64,000 bases of DNA from Senegalimassilia anaerobia JC110. GTDB taxonomy: Bacteria > Actinomycetota > Coriobacteriia > Coriobacteriales > Eggerthellaceae. The notes under the pieces are model-generated. The model was not told the DNA's origin, ran no database searches, and saw nothing but the letters and a program-made list of their open reading frames with translations. This document shows positions 54,799 through 64,000 of this stretch, in pieces. The stretch lies in contig NZ_HE611015.1 in NCBI RefSeq assembly GCF_000236865.1, positions 588,871 to 652,870 of the forward strand, in the 5' to 3' direction. Numbering within the stretch: position 1 is the stretch's first letter; every line of letters begins with the position of its first letter. A program made the position numbers and the translations under genes.

Positions 54799-54873
54799 GG
54801 GATGCTCCTTCGATCAAGCGCCCCTGGGGCGCGAACGTTTGCTAACGGGTAACGGGGCTCGCCCGGCTTTCGC

Positions 54874-55650
54874 CTAGCGCCGCTCCTCCAAAACCTCCAC
54901 CTCGTCTTTGAGGGCTTGCAGGCGCTCCTGTAGGCGAACCTGGCGGAAGCGGAAACGGTACAGCGCGAACCCGACGAGCAGAAGGCCCGCCAAGCACACG
55001 GCCACGGTCATGCCCATATCGCCGGACATGCCGCCCTCGCGCAGCACCACGGGATGCACGCTCGAGGGGATGAGGCGCGTGATCATGAAGCAGATGGGCA
55101 CGTCGACCATGGCGATGATGGCGATGACGGCGGCGTAAACGCCGCAGCGTTCAGGCTCGTCGATGGCGTTGCGCAGCACGAAGTACGCGATGACGATGAG
55201 CATAAGGATGAGGTAGGTGGTCAGGCGCGGCTCCCACGTCCACCACACGCCCCATTCGAAACGCTCCCACAGATCGCCCGTGATCATGGTGCAGATGACG
55301 AACACGAGCGAGATCTCCATGCACACCTTCGCGCACGTGTCGAAGCGTTGGTTTTTGGTGGCCAGGAAGCGTACGGAGTAATAGCATGCGAACGCCAGCG
55401 CGCAGAACGACACCAGGGCCACCGGCATATGGAAGTAGAAGATCTTCTGGGACAGCAGCAGCTTGTTGGCCACCATCTGCCCGCCGATCAGCTCCACGCC
55501 GTCGACGGCGGCGCCGTTGACGGGCCCGGCGTACAGGAACGCCATGAGAAAGCCCAGCGTGGAGAGCACGATGCCCGCCAGCAGCGCCCACGGCGCCACC
55601 TTGTCGGGCCACTGCCCCGCCTCGGGCAGCTTCACCGGTTTGTTCGTCAT
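54874..55650 (-). CDS. ccmC: Cytochrome c maturation heme-handling protein CcmC
   Basis: 258 residues from ATG 55650. Six helices; tryptophan-rich WGVWWTWEPRLTTYLIL is the CcmC heme-handling motif (WEP in place of the common WDA/WDR). Conserved His occur in YFHMPVAL and SSVHPVVL. CcmC with CcmAB loads heme onto CcmE. The C-terminal tail (about 30 residues) is a charged helix. Confidence 0.94.
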   Translation of the reverse strand: MTNKPVKLPEAGQWPDKVAPWALLAGIVLSTLGFLMAFLYAGPVNGAAVDGVELIGGQMVANKLLLSQKIFYFHMPVALVSFCALAFACYYSVRFLATKNQRFDTCAKVCMEISLVFVICTMITGDLWERFEWGVWWTWEPRLTTYLILMLIVIAYFVLRNAIDEPERCGVYAAVIAIIAMVDVPICFMITRLIPSSVHPVVLREGGMSGDMGMTVAVCLAGLLLVGFALYRFRFRQVRLQERLQALKDEVEVLEERR

Positions 55651-55686
55651 TGGTTTCCTTTCCTTATGAAGATCGCAGGTCAAAAG

Positions 55687-56445
55687 CTATGCGGAGATAA
55701 CGAAATCGTACAGAACCCAGCTGACCAGCAGCATGATGACATCGTAGCCGCCGGCGAGCGCCATCGACTGCGTGAACACGTCGAGATACCCCTCGGCGCC
55801 CACCACCACGGCGGTGGTGGGCGACGCGCATGCGTAGAGCAGCGGGAAGATCAGCGGCACGAACAGCACGGCGAGCATGACGTCCTTGCCGCGCGTGTTC
55901 ACGGTGATGGTCGACAGCAGCGTGCCGATGCCCGCCATGCCTACGGTGCCCACCGCAAGCGGCACCGCCATGAGCATGAAGCCGGGACCGGGCTGGGCTG
56001 TGGTCAGGAAGAAGAACCAGAACAGCGGCACGGCGATCACCTCGACCACCAGCAGGAACAGCAGGTTCGAGGTTGCCTTCGCCAGAAAGATCACGCTGCG
56101 GTCCATGGGCACGAGCAGGATGCCCTCCATGCAGCCCTGCTCCTTCTCGTGGTTGAACGAGCGGTTCAGGCCCAATAGCGACGTGAACACGATGAGCGCC
56201 CACAGAAGGCCGCCGGACAGCTGCAGCACATCAGTCGCCTGCGCCGTCTGCCCGAGCGCAGCGCCGTAGACGATAAGCACGAGCAGCGCGTAGATGCCCA
56301 TGGACGTGAGCATCTCCTTGGTGCGGAACTCCTGCTGCAAATCCTTGGCAAGCAGGGTTTTATACTGGGCAAACGTGCTCGGCACGCTCAGGGCCACCTG
56401 GCCGGCGCGCGCCCGATCGGCGCCCGTGCTTTGCTTGCGCGCCAT
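55687..56445 (-). CDS. ccmB: Heme exporter subunit CcmB
   Basis: 252 residues. N-terminal LAKDLQQEFRTKEMLTSMGI, FNHEKEQGCMEGILLVPMDR with the CcmB-typical GxLE/GILL cytoplasmic loop, and six helices. It is the permease partner of CcmA; its ATG directly follows the ccmA stop (TAAATG), so expression is coupled. Confidence 0.93.
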   Translation of the reverse strand: MARKQSTGADRARAGQVALSVPSTFAQYKTLLAKDLQQEFRTKEMLTSMGIYALLVLIVYGAALGQTAQATDVLQLSGGLLWALIVFTSLLGLNRSFNHEKEQGCMEGILLVPMDRSVIFLAKATSNLLFLLVVEVIAVPLFWFFFLTTAQPGPGFMLMAVPLAVGTVGMAGIGTLLSTITVNTRGKDVMLAVLFVPLIFPLLYACASPTTAVVVGAEGYLDVFTQSMALAGGYDVIMLLVSWVLYDFVISA

Positions 56446-57165
<720 letters not shown>

Positions 57166-57266
57166 CGGCCCCCCTTCCCCTGCATCTTGGATGCGTACGA
57201 GCATTCTCACGCCAGTCTAACGTAAAACGAGATCGCCGCGCGAGCGAACACGTCGGTTTCGGGCGC

Positions 57267-59471
57267 CTATGCCGCGCCCGCCGCCGATTCGCCCGATGCT
57301 TCATCGGCGGCTGCACGCTGCTCGTCGGTGAGCTTGCGGCTGGCGCGCCTGCGGCCCGCCGTGGCCACGCACACGCCGACCATGAGCAGCCCGAAGCCCG
57401 CCCACACCAGCGAGATGAGCGGATTGACCCGCACATCCATAGAGAACGCGCCGTCGTTGTTCACGCCGCGGTACACCACGAACAGATCTTCGGTGGGCAG
57501 CGAGATGACGCTCGCGACCAGCTTCTGCTGCTGGGTCTTCTGCGCCAGCTGCACGCTCGGGCTGACCTGGCCGATGAAGGCGCCGTCCTTGTAGGCATCG
57601 TAGTTCACGGTGTACATGATGACGTCGCCGTTGTTCACCTCGGTCACGGAATTGGACACGTACTCAAGCGTGTAATCCTTGATTTGGAAGGTCTCGGACG
57701 CGGTGTCGGTTGTCTCATCGTAGCCGATGTAGGCGACCTTCTCCGTCACGTACATCGACGAGCCGATCAGGCCGACCAGGATGACGGCCATGGCCGCATG
57801 CGACAGGAAGCCACCGAAGCTTGCGGGGCGGTTACGCAGGCATCCGCCGAAGGCTGCCACGGCGCCGCAGCTATGCGACTCCTTGTACGAGCGCACGATG
57901 CGGCCCAGCATGAACAACGAGTTGAACAGCAGCACGCTTGCCACGAAGAAGCCCACGAGCGCAAGGCCGTTGTAGTACCAGGCGGGGCCATCGCTTGCCA
58001 GCTCCTCGGCGGCGGTGCCGCCTGCGGCGAGGATGGCGTCATAGCTGGGCACCAGGTACGTGGCCCAGTACACCGCCAGCACCGCGAACAGGACCAGCGC
58101 GCAGATGGCGGGGATGCGCGCCTGCTTCAGGAACTTCGAGCGCAGCGTCTTGCCCCAGGCCAACAGCGGGCACACCGCAAGGATGGCCAGGTACACCACG
58201 CCCAGCGGGCGGGCGATGGCGTTGAACGTGCCCGAGGACACGGTCTGGCCGCCGAACGGCAGGAACCCAGGCAACGCCGAGGACACGGTCAGGTACGCCA
58301 GCAGCGTGGCGAAAACCACCATGATGACGTTGTTGAAGTAGTAGGCGCCTTCCTTGGACAGCAGGTTCTCCACCTCGTCGGAGCCATCGGCTGCCGGGCC
58401 GAAGCTCTTCCAGCGAACGACCAGGCCCACGACGCCGGCCAGCAGCGCCACGACGATGAGCGCGCCGAACAGCACGAGCGACACCGGGTCGCCCTCGAAG
58501 GCGTGCACGGACTGCACCAGGCCCGAACGGGAGATGAACGTGCCCACGATGACGAACGCGAACGTGATGCAGGCGCACATGACGCTCCAGCGCTTAAACG
58601 CTCCGCGCTGGCGGTACACGGTGAAGCTGTGGATGAGCGCCACGCCCACCAGCCACGACAGCAAGCTGGCGTTTTCCACGGCGTCCCAGCCCCAATAGCC
58701 GCCCCAGCCGAGCACCACGTAGGCCCACACGGCGCCAAGGCCGATGCCGATGCCCAGGAACAGCCACGAGAACAGGGCGTAGCGCTGGCTGCGCACCACC
58801 CATTCCCTGGACGGGTCGTTCACGATGAGCGCGGCGATGGCATAGGCGAACGGGATGGTCAGGCCCGCATAGCCCACGAACAAGGTGGGCGGATGGATGG
58901 CCATAGCCCAATGCTCCAACAGAGAGTTCATGCCCAACATGCTGGCCGCATTGGTCAGCGAGCCGTCGGCGTTGTAGTACTTCTGAGGCGTGACCGTGAA
59001 CGGCATGTTGCTCTCGCTGAACAGCAGCACGCCCACGAACGCCGCCAGCACCAGCTGCGACACCATAAGGGCCATGGAGTCCAGCTTGCGCGGGCTTTTC
59101 AGGTCGCGGATGGCCACCACGGAGTTGAACACGCTGATAAGCCACGCCCAGAACAGCAGCGAGCCCTCGCGGCCGGCCCACAGGCCGGACAGCTTGAACA
59201 GCCAGCCGAGCGTGCCCTCGGCGTTGCTATGCTGCTTGAGCACGTACTCGATGGAATAGTCGCCCGCAAAGAAACAGTACACCAGGATGCCGCAGCATAC
59301 GGTGAGCGCCACCGTGGTCAGGATGGAGGCGATATGCCCGCCCCATGTCAGAGTCTCGCCAAGCGAGCTTTCCCCCTTGCGCCCCAAAATCGCGCCCGCA
59401 AGCAGGCACAGCACCGATACGGCCACGCCGGCGAACGCCACCAGCAGGCCCATAAGGCCGATAGTCGACAT
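57267..59471 (-). CDS. ccmF: Cytochrome c heme lyase subunit CcmF
   Basis: 734 residues, longer than the usual 630-660. About 14 helices; the tryptophan-rich WWD motif reads WGGYWGWDAVENASLLSWLV. The periplasmic C-terminal loop (about 590-690) is large. CcmF with CcmE attaches heme to apocytochrome. No CcmH is encoded nearby. It begins 15 nt after ccmE. Confidence 0.93.
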   Translation of the reverse strand: MSTIGLMGLLVAFAGVAVSVLCLLAGAILGRKGESSLGETLTWGGHIASILTTVALTVCCGILVYCFFAGDYSIEYVLKQHSNAEGTLGWLFKLSGLWAGREGSLLFWAWLISVFNSVVAIRDLKSPRKLDSMALMVSQLVLAAFVGVLLFSESNMPFTVTPQKYYNADGSLTNAASMLGMNSLLEHWAMAIHPPTLFVGYAGLTIPFAYAIAALIVNDPSREWVVRSQRYALFSWLFLGIGIGLGAVWAYVVLGWGGYWGWDAVENASLLSWLVGVALIHSFTVYRQRGAFKRWSVMCACITFAFVIVGTFISRSGLVQSVHAFEGDPVSLVLFGALIVVALLAGVVGLVVRWKSFGPAADGSDEVENLLSKEGAYYFNNVIMVVFATLLAYLTVSSALPGFLPFGGQTVSSGTFNAIARPLGVVYLAILAVCPLLAWGKTLRSKFLKQARIPAICALVLFAVLAVYWATYLVPSYDAILAAGGTAAEELASDGPAWYYNGLALVGFFVASVLLFNSLFMLGRIVRSYKESHSCGAVAAFGGCLRNRPASFGGFLSHAAMAVILVGLIGSSMYVTEKVAYIGYDETTDTASETFQIKDYTLEYVSNSVTEVNNGDVIMYTVNYDAYKDGAFIGQVSPSVQLAQKTQQQKLVASVISLPTEDLFVVYRGVNNDGAFSMDVRVNPLISLVWAGFGLLMVGVCVATAGRRRASRKLTDEQRAAADEASGESAAGAA

Positions 59472-59486
59472 GCGTGAAACCTCTTC

Positions 59487-60152
59487 CTAACCCTCAAGCG
59501 CCACATCGGTGGCGGCGAACTTGCCGTCGGCAGAAAGACTGCCAGTGACCACGAGCGAGCTGCCTTCCGCGATCTCGTCGGACAGCGCACCGTCGAACGC
59601 GACGGGCAGCGTCTTGCCGGAATCGGGATCGGCCAACACGAAGCGATCGCCCTCGCCGGCGGCCTTCAGGGAGCCCGTTTGCACGGTGCCGGAAACCTTC
59701 ACCGGCTTGTCGACGACCTCATCGCCGTACTCGAGCAGACGGGAGACGCTCAACGCACTCGAGGCGTTCTCGTACTTCGAGGGGCACTTCGTCACCAGTT
59801 CGGTAGCATGCAGCACGCCGTCGTCGGCGATCTTGCCCGTGCAGATTGCGGTCACATCGTTGCCGAACGTGGCCGACACGCCCCCTTCGTAGCGCACCTC
59901 GAGCCGATCGCCGGGGTTTCCGTCCTTGTCGTAGATGGCGAACGTGAGCACGTTGTCGTTGGTAGTGTAGGAGTTCTCCACCACGTTGCCCGTCACTTGG
60001 ATCTTCTGGTCGGCATACTTACCTGCAACGGCATCGGCGACGGTAGCGGACTTCGCAGCCCCGGAGCCGCCGACGACGGCCAAGATCACGACCAGCACGA
60101 TGACGATGATGCCGGTTACCGCCATCATGCGACGCTTCGTCTTCGTATTCAC
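59487..60152 (-). CDS. ccmE: CcmE heme chaperone of the CxxxY class with a duplicated OB domain
   Basis: 221 residues from GTG behind GGGAGG. N-terminal anchor (AVTGIIVIVLVVILAVVGG). The first OB-like domain (about 46-122) ends in CPSKY (C123, Y127), where classical CcmE has HxxxY, so heme would bind to Cys. The CxxxY class is known from Desulfovibrio and archaea and is linked to loss of CcmG/CcmH. A second OB-like block (about 145-221: KPVKVSGTVQTGSL...LVVTGSLSADGKF) repeats the pattern without the heme motif. Classical CcmE is about 150 residues. Confidence 0.88.
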   Translation of the reverse strand: MNTKTKRRMMAVTGIIVIVLVVILAVVGGSGAAKSATVADAVAGKYADQKIQVTGNVVENSYTTNDNVLTFAIYDKDGNPGDRLEVRYEGGVSATFGNDVTAICTGKIADDGVLHATELVTKCPSKYENASSALSVSRLLEYGDEVVDKPVKVSGTVQTGSLKAAGEGDRFVLADPDSGKTLPVAFDGALSDEIAEGSSLVVTGSLSADGKFAATDVALEG

Positions 60153-60401
60153 AGGCCCTCCCTTTTTCCTTAAGCGTTTATCCCTTGCTTTCTAACGGTA
60201 ACCATATCGAAAACAACGGGGGTATTCCATCACCCAGATAGTGTAATTTGCTCGTTAAACCGCCCTATTTACCCGGGGAAGCGGCCATTTCGACCGTTTG
60301 CCGACACAATAGCCGATGAGGAAGGGGAAACGCCGCAACCAAGGTAACCGCCTTGCCGGCGCCCATCCGCCCCGCGGCCATACGCCTCCAAGACGCGAAA
60401 A
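60153..60401. other. Gap between ccmE and the LysR terminator
   Basis: Leader and promoter region of the ccm operon. Minus-strand candidates such as TACACT near 60239-60244 are weak and I cannot assign a promoter with confidence. No gene seen. Confidence 0.3.
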
Positions 60402-60440
60402 CCCGGGGCGGGCGCACCTGATCGGCGCGCCCGCCCCGGG
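60402..60440 (-). terminator. Terminator of the LysR gene
   Basis: 14-bp perfect arms CCCGGGGCGGGCGC and GCGCCCGCCCCGGG, followed by TTTTCGC on the minus strand. It begins 3 nt after the gene. Confidence 0.85.
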
Positions 60441-60443
60441 CCG

Positions 60444-61343
60444 TTACCTCGAATCGCGCAAGCATTCCGCCAAAGCGCCCATCCGCGCAGCGTCCGCTTC
60501 CTGTCGCCATACAAGGTACGCGGGTAGCTCCATGCCCTCCCCTTCCGCGAACGGCACCGCCTCCACATCCGGGAACTGCTCGGGATAGCGGCCATCGCAC
60601 ACCACGAGCACCACCCCTCCATCTTCGTGGAGAAAACCATGATGCCGCGCCGCCGACATCTCCAGCGACGCCATGCGCGGACGCACCCCGTGCCGGGAAA
60701 GAAGCTCAAGCACCGTCGCCTTAAGAAAGCTGGAATCATACGGCTCGGCAAGCAGGGTGCCTTCCAAGTCGGCAAGGGCAAGTGACTTGCGTGAGGCAAG
60801 CGCATGCCCGCGCGACACCAACAGGCGCAGCTCGACCACACCCACGCGCTCCGACACAAGCCCCTCGGCCCCCGGGCGTCCCGCCACCACCGCCGCGTCC
60901 ACCGCACCGGATTCCAGCTCCGACAAGCACGAACCGCTGGAAAGGAAGGACACGTCGAGCGCGATATGCGGGCAGCGGCGCCGGAAACCGCGGAAATCGC
61001 GCTCGGCCATCACACTGCCACGCAAAGGGGAGCTGGCCACCGCAACACGCAACCGGGAAGTCCCCGCCGCGCCCGACAGGCCGCCGTCGCCGCAGATGCG
61101 CCGGATATCGTCTACTCCCTCGAGGACCTCGGAGGCGCGATGGAGCACCTGCGCGCCGCGGGCGGTGGGGCGCAGACGGCGCCCTGTCGGCTCGAACAGC
61201 ACGATGTTGAGCTTGTGCTCCATGTCATGGACGGATTTCGAAACGGTTTGCGGGGAAACGTACAGCTCCTGCGCAGCGGCGCTGTAGGAACCCGCACGCG
61301 CCGATCTTACGAAACGATCAAGCTGCTCGATGCTCGGACTCAT
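60444..61343 (-). CDS. LysR-family transcriptional regulator
   Basis: 299 residues from ATG 61343 with GAGGGGG upstream. N-terminal winged helix: QLDRFVRSARAGSYSAAAQE, LYVSPQTVSKSVHDMEHKL, LFEPTGRRLRPTARG. The C-terminal effector domain has the type 2 periplasmic-binding fold (RLRVAVASSPLRG...). Effector unknown; it lies upstream of and in line with ccmE but has its own terminator. DegV is upstream of it. Confidence 0.92.
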   Translation of the reverse strand: MSPSIEQLDRFVRSARAGSYSAAAQELYVSPQTVSKSVHDMEHKLNIVLFEPTGRRLRPTARGAQVLHRASEVLEGVDDIRRICGDGGLSGAAGTSRLRVAVASSPLRGSVMAERDFRGFRRRCPHIALDVSFLSSGSCLSELESGAVDAAVVAGRPGAEGLVSERVGVVELRLLVSRGHALASRKSLALADLEGTLLAEPYDSSFLKATVLELLSRHGVRPRMASLEMSAARHHGFLHEDGGVVLVVCDGRYPEQFPDVEAVPFAEGEGMELPAYLVWRQEADAARMGALAECLRDSR

Positions 61344-61378
61344 TGCAACCCCCTCGCACAACATACGGAATATCGCGG

Positions 61379-61413
61379 GTAATACCACTAAGACTGCAGG
61401 TCATACGCGTATG
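61379..61413 (-). promoter_or_regulatory. Promoter and candidate operator of the LysR gene
   Basis: Minus-strand extended -10 TGGTATTAC (61379-61387) and, just upstream, the 12-bp palindrome CATACGCGTATG (61402-61413), a plausible autoregulatory site. Confidence 0.45.
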
Positions 61414-61494
61414 GAGGTATATGCTACCAAAACGGCCGCAAAAAAGGTTTCGGCTATCGCCGATCGCATTCCGCGCCCGGCCGCGGATAAAAAA

Positions 61495-61532
61495 GCCCCA
61501 GCATCGTAACCGCTCGGTTACGATGCCGGGGC
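61495..61532 (-). terminator. Terminator of degV
   Basis: The stem GCATCGTAACC/GGTTACGATGC plus GCCCC/GGGGC, loop GCTC, is followed by TTTTTTATCC on the minus strand. It begins 21 nt after the gene. Confidence 0.88.
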
Positions 61533-61553
61533 AAAATGCCTGACGGCGGTGCG

Positions 61554-62447
61554 CTACTGCTTGGCGAAAAACGCCAACGCCACGGCGCCCGGCCCCACAT
61601 GCGTGCCGATGGTGCCGCCCACGGTGGAATAGCCGACGCTTTCCACGTGGCCTTCCCACAACTCGCGGCTATCCTCGATGTACTTGCGCACCAGATCATC
61701 GCCCAAGCCGGTATAGCCCAGGAAGAACGGCATGTCGAAGTCGATGCCGCCGGCCTCCTTCACCTGCTGGATGAGCAGGTTGTTGCCCCTCTTCGAACCG
61801 CGCGCCTTGCCAAGCACGGCGACGGCGCCGTCTTGGATGGCGACCACGGGCTTGATGGACAGCACGCCGCCGGCGAATGCCGCCGTTTTGGAGATGCGTC
61901 CACCCTTTTGCAGGTACTCCAACGTATCAAGCAGCGCGACCAAGCGGATGCGGCCCTTCGCATCGTCGAGCTCGGAAACGATCTGAGCCGCCGACATGCC
62001 CTGCTCCGCCAAGCGCACCGCAAACGCCACGAGCGCCTTCTGCCCGATGGTCACATTCGTGGAGTCCACCACGTGCACGCGACCTCCCCACGCCTGCGCC
62101 GCGGCGAGCGCGCTCTCGTGCGTGCCCGACAGCTTCGCCGACAACGTGATGACCACCGCCTCGTCCGAGCCGCCGGCGTCGGGCGCGCCGAGCACGCCCT
62201 CAATCGTCTGCGAGAACGTGAACGGCGACACCTGGCTGGTGCGCGGAAGCTCATCGGACTCCACCAGCTTCTCGTAAAACCGGTCATGTGACAGGTCCAC
62301 GCCATCCAAATACTCCTTATCGCCGAACGCGATGGAAAGCGGCACGACGGCGCTTACGCCATCGAGTTCACCTTGTACCAGGTCAGAGGCCGAATCGGTA
62401 ATAATATGAACACAAGGCGCATCGGCGCCGACAGATTGCTGCTGCAA
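61554..62447 (-). CDS. DegV-family fatty-acid-binding protein
   Basis: 297 residues from a TTG start with TAGGAG 4 nt upstream. DegV/FakB fold: HIITDSASDLVQGELD, PRTSQVSPFTFSQ, ITLSAKLSGTHESAL, VVDSTNVTIGQKALV, and LEYLQKGGRISK. FakB proteins bind a fatty acid for phosphorylation by FakA; no fakA is in the window, so the assignment is to family only. It lies 155 nt downstream of the M18 peptidase gene. Confidence 0.9.
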   Translation of the reverse strand: MQQQSVGADAPCVHIITDSASDLVQGELDGVSAVVPLSIAFGDKEYLDGVDLSHDRFYEKLVESDELPRTSQVSPFTFSQTIEGVLGAPDAGGSDEAVVITLSAKLSGTHESALAAAQAWGGRVHVVDSTNVTIGQKALVAFAVRLAEQGMSAAQIVSELDDAKGRIRLVALLDTLEYLQKGGRISKTAAFAGGVLSIKPVVAIQDGAVAVLGKARGSKRGNNLLIQQVKEAGGIDFDMPFFLGYTGLGDDLVRKYIEDSRELWEGHVESVGYSTVGGTIGTHVGPGAVALAFFAKQ

Positions 62448-62602
62448 AATACTCCTATCGTTTTGCGAATCGCATCATTGCACGCGAGCTCGTCTTGCCT
62501 GCGCGCAACACCCCATATTGCAGCATTATGTCCATTAACGCAATCGTCACCTTACAATCGGCATTCTTGCAACCCGCCGATCCGGCCGCGTATCCAACAC
62601 CC

Positions 62603-63994
62603 CTATGGTCGCAGCTCCGCGAAATCGGCGTCTTCAATGCACACGTCGGCGTTGTAGAACGCCTCCAATGCGGCGGTTCCCAAGGCGATATCGGCGACGC
62701 CGGCCGTCTCATAGCTGGAATGCATGGCCAGCTGAGGCAGGCCCACGTCGACGGCGTGCATGCTCACCTGCATATTCGACAGGTTCCCCAGCGTCGACCC
62801 ACCCGGCATGTCGCTTCTGTTCGCAAAGCGCTGCAAGGGCACGCCCGCATTCTGGCATATCGCGCAGAACACCGCACGGCTAAAGGCATCGGTGCAGTAC
62901 TTCTGGTTCGCCGCCTCCTTCACTGCAAGACCGCGGTTGAGCATGACGCGGTTGCCCTCGTCGTAGAACTCGGGATGGTTCGGATGCACGGCGTGGGCGT
63001 TGTCGCAGCTGGCCAGCATGCTCTTCGCCAGCGCGCACCGCAGCTGCCCGAGCGTGAACCCAAGTCCCGCGTTCACGCGCTCGAGGCAGTCGCGCAAAAA
63101 CGTCGACATGGCGCCTTGCTTGGTATTCGAGCCCACTTCCTCGTTATCGAAGCAGCAGAACACCGAGACGGCATCGTCGTTGCCCGCGGTCAGGAACGCG
63201 GCAAGGGAGATGTAGGCACACCCCAGGTCATCCAAACGCGGAGCGCTTATGAACTCGTTGCCCCAGCCCCACACGGAAGGCTGCTGACGGTTCACCAGGA
63301 ACAGGTCGCGCGCAAGCACCTGCTCGGGCGCGACGCCCGCCTCCTGGGCAACCAGCCGATCGAAGGACCCGGGCTGAAGCGCCCCTGCCGACATGACCGG
63401 ACACAGATCGACAGCACGGTTCGGGGAAAAACGGGAATTCGCCTCGCGATCAAGGTGGATGGGCACGCGAGGAATGATAAGCAGATCGGCATCTGGCGCG
63501 ATCAGGCGGCTTTCCACGCGGTTACCCGAACGCACCAACACGCGGCCGGCAACGGACAAGGGCCTGTCGAACCAGGTGTGATCCATCACGCCGCCGTATG
63601 CTTCCACGTTCAGACGCAAATAGCCCGCCGAACCGGAAAGCTCGGGAGCCGCCTTTACCTTGTACGTCGGGGAATCGGAATGCGATGCCGTAAGTTGGAA
63701 GCGATACGCGTCAAGCTTCGCGCCGACCTTGAACGCGATGATGCTCGAGTTGTTGCGCACGGTGTAGTAGCGCCCGCCGCGCCGAACCTCCCACGGCTTG
63801 CTTTCGGGCAGATAGGCGAAACCGGCCTCATCCAAACGCCGCCGCACTGCCACCACCGTATGGAACATGCTCGGGCACTCCTGCACGAACGCCGCCATAT
63901 CATGCGCCGCACGTACATCGGCCGGGGCGACGCCCGCCTCCGCCGATACCATCTGCGTCGAAGCCGGGTCCTTATCCATCATCTCATCCGCCAT
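62603..63994 (-). CDS. M18 family aminopeptidase
   Basis: 463 residues. Zinc aminopeptidase of the aspartyl aminopeptidase group (ApeB-like). Metal and catalytic motifs: TASHSDSPTYKVK with the first His, RLDDLGCAYI with the bridging Asp, FDNEEVGSNTKQGA with the general base and ligand Glu, DNAHAVHPNHPE, and LAMHSSYETAG with the last His. Cytosolic, removes acidic N-terminal residues. Any of three nearby ATG codons (63994, 63982, 63979) may start it; the upstream region is only 6 nt long in the window. Confidence 0.92.
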   Translation of the reverse strand: MADEMMDKDPASTQMVSAEAGVAPADVRAAHDMAAFVQECPSMFHTVVAVRRRLDEAGFAYLPESKPWEVRRGGRYYTVRNNSSIIAFKVGAKLDAYRFQLTASHSDSPTYKVKAAPELSGSAGYLRLNVEAYGGVMDHTWFDRPLSVAGRVLVRSGNRVESRLIAPDADLLIIPRVPIHLDREANSRFSPNRAVDLCPVMSAGALQPGSFDRLVAQEAGVAPEQVLARDLFLVNRQQPSVWGWGNEFISAPRLDDLGCAYISLAAFLTAGNDDAVSVFCCFDNEEVGSNTKQGAMSTFLRDCLERVNAGLGFTLGQLRCALAKSMLASCDNAHAVHPNHPEFYDEGNRVMLNRGLAVKEAANQKYCTDAFSRAVFCAICQNAGVPLQRFANRSDMPGGSTLGNLSNMQVSMHAVDVGLPQLAMHSSYETAGVADIALGTAALEAFYNADVCIEDADFAELRP

Positions 63995-64000
63995 GGTCAG

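Noticed and set aside
53440..54852. 470-codon plus-strand frame covering galU on the opposite strand
   Set aside because: Its start codon lies inside the terminal hairpin of C-rich RNA 2, it lacks a ribosome binding site, and it is antisense to galU.
57684..59477. 597-codon plus-strand frame opposite ccmF
   Set aside because: Antisense shadow of ccmF; the translation is dominated by Arg, His, Ala and Gln with no structure.

Overview
The window is a dense, GC-rich stretch of a bacterial chromosome. Nearly all genes lie on the minus strand, with Shine-Dalgarno sequences of the AAGGAGG/AAGGGG type. It has no insertion sequence, prophage, CRISPR array or tRNA that I can see. The gene set (two-gene biotin carboxylase, Asp23, OatA-like O-acetyltransferase, GH25 muramidase, YqeG, PhoU-Pst and a system I cytochrome c maturation operon in an otherwise Gram-positive-like gene set) fits an anaerobic actinobacterium of the Coriobacteriia, most likely Eggerthellaceae. 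That placement is inference from content, not a database match.

Layout. 1-8.3 kb: the start of recN, an intracellular BspA-type leucine-rich repeat protein, a MoxR ATPase with its von Willebrand partner, an Rrf2 regulator and a GH25 muramidase. 8.3-22 kb: larE, uvrB, coaE, an OatA-like acyltransferase, rpsA, a Fur-family regulator, glnK-amt, a GNAT acetyltransferase, dxs. 22-42 kb: one long minus-strand run, read from high to low coordinates: rarA, a DUF948-like protein, an AI-2E family transporter, alaS, ruvX, mltG, yqeG, aroE-aroC-aroK-aroB-aroQ, an M24 peptidase, efp, then a carboxyltransferase/BCCP fusion, accC, asp23, nusB, xseB, dxs. 42-51.6 kb: a plus-strand 6S-like RNA beside rarA, then a phosphate regulon (pstS, pstC, pstA, two pstB, phoU, two response regulators, one histidine kinase) and an MscS channel. 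51.6-64 kb: a divergent homocysteine-methyltransferase-like protein with a small partner, a non-coding stretch with two predicted RNAs, galU, the ccmEFABCD operon, a LysR regulator, DegV and an M18 aminopeptidase.

How genes work together. Phosphate sensing and uptake are encoded as one block, with 11-bp-phased repeats upstream of pstS. Ammonium uptake (amt-glnK) sits behind a GlnR-like array of alternating GTnAC and GAnAC elements. Five shikimate-pathway genes are clustered. Cytochrome c maturation is the variant whose CcmE has Cys in place of the heme-binding His, and no CcmG or CcmH is seen beside it.

Most unusual region. Between 53.09 and 53.49 kb, two tandem plus-strand transcription units with matching promoters appear to encode short hairpin-rich RNAs. 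Their loops and linkers repeatedly expose C/U tracts such as CCCCUCCUU, one of them identical to the 16S rRNA 3'-tail sequence CCUCCUUUC. I infer they pair with Shine-Dalgarno sequences. This is the best candidate here for an undescribed system.
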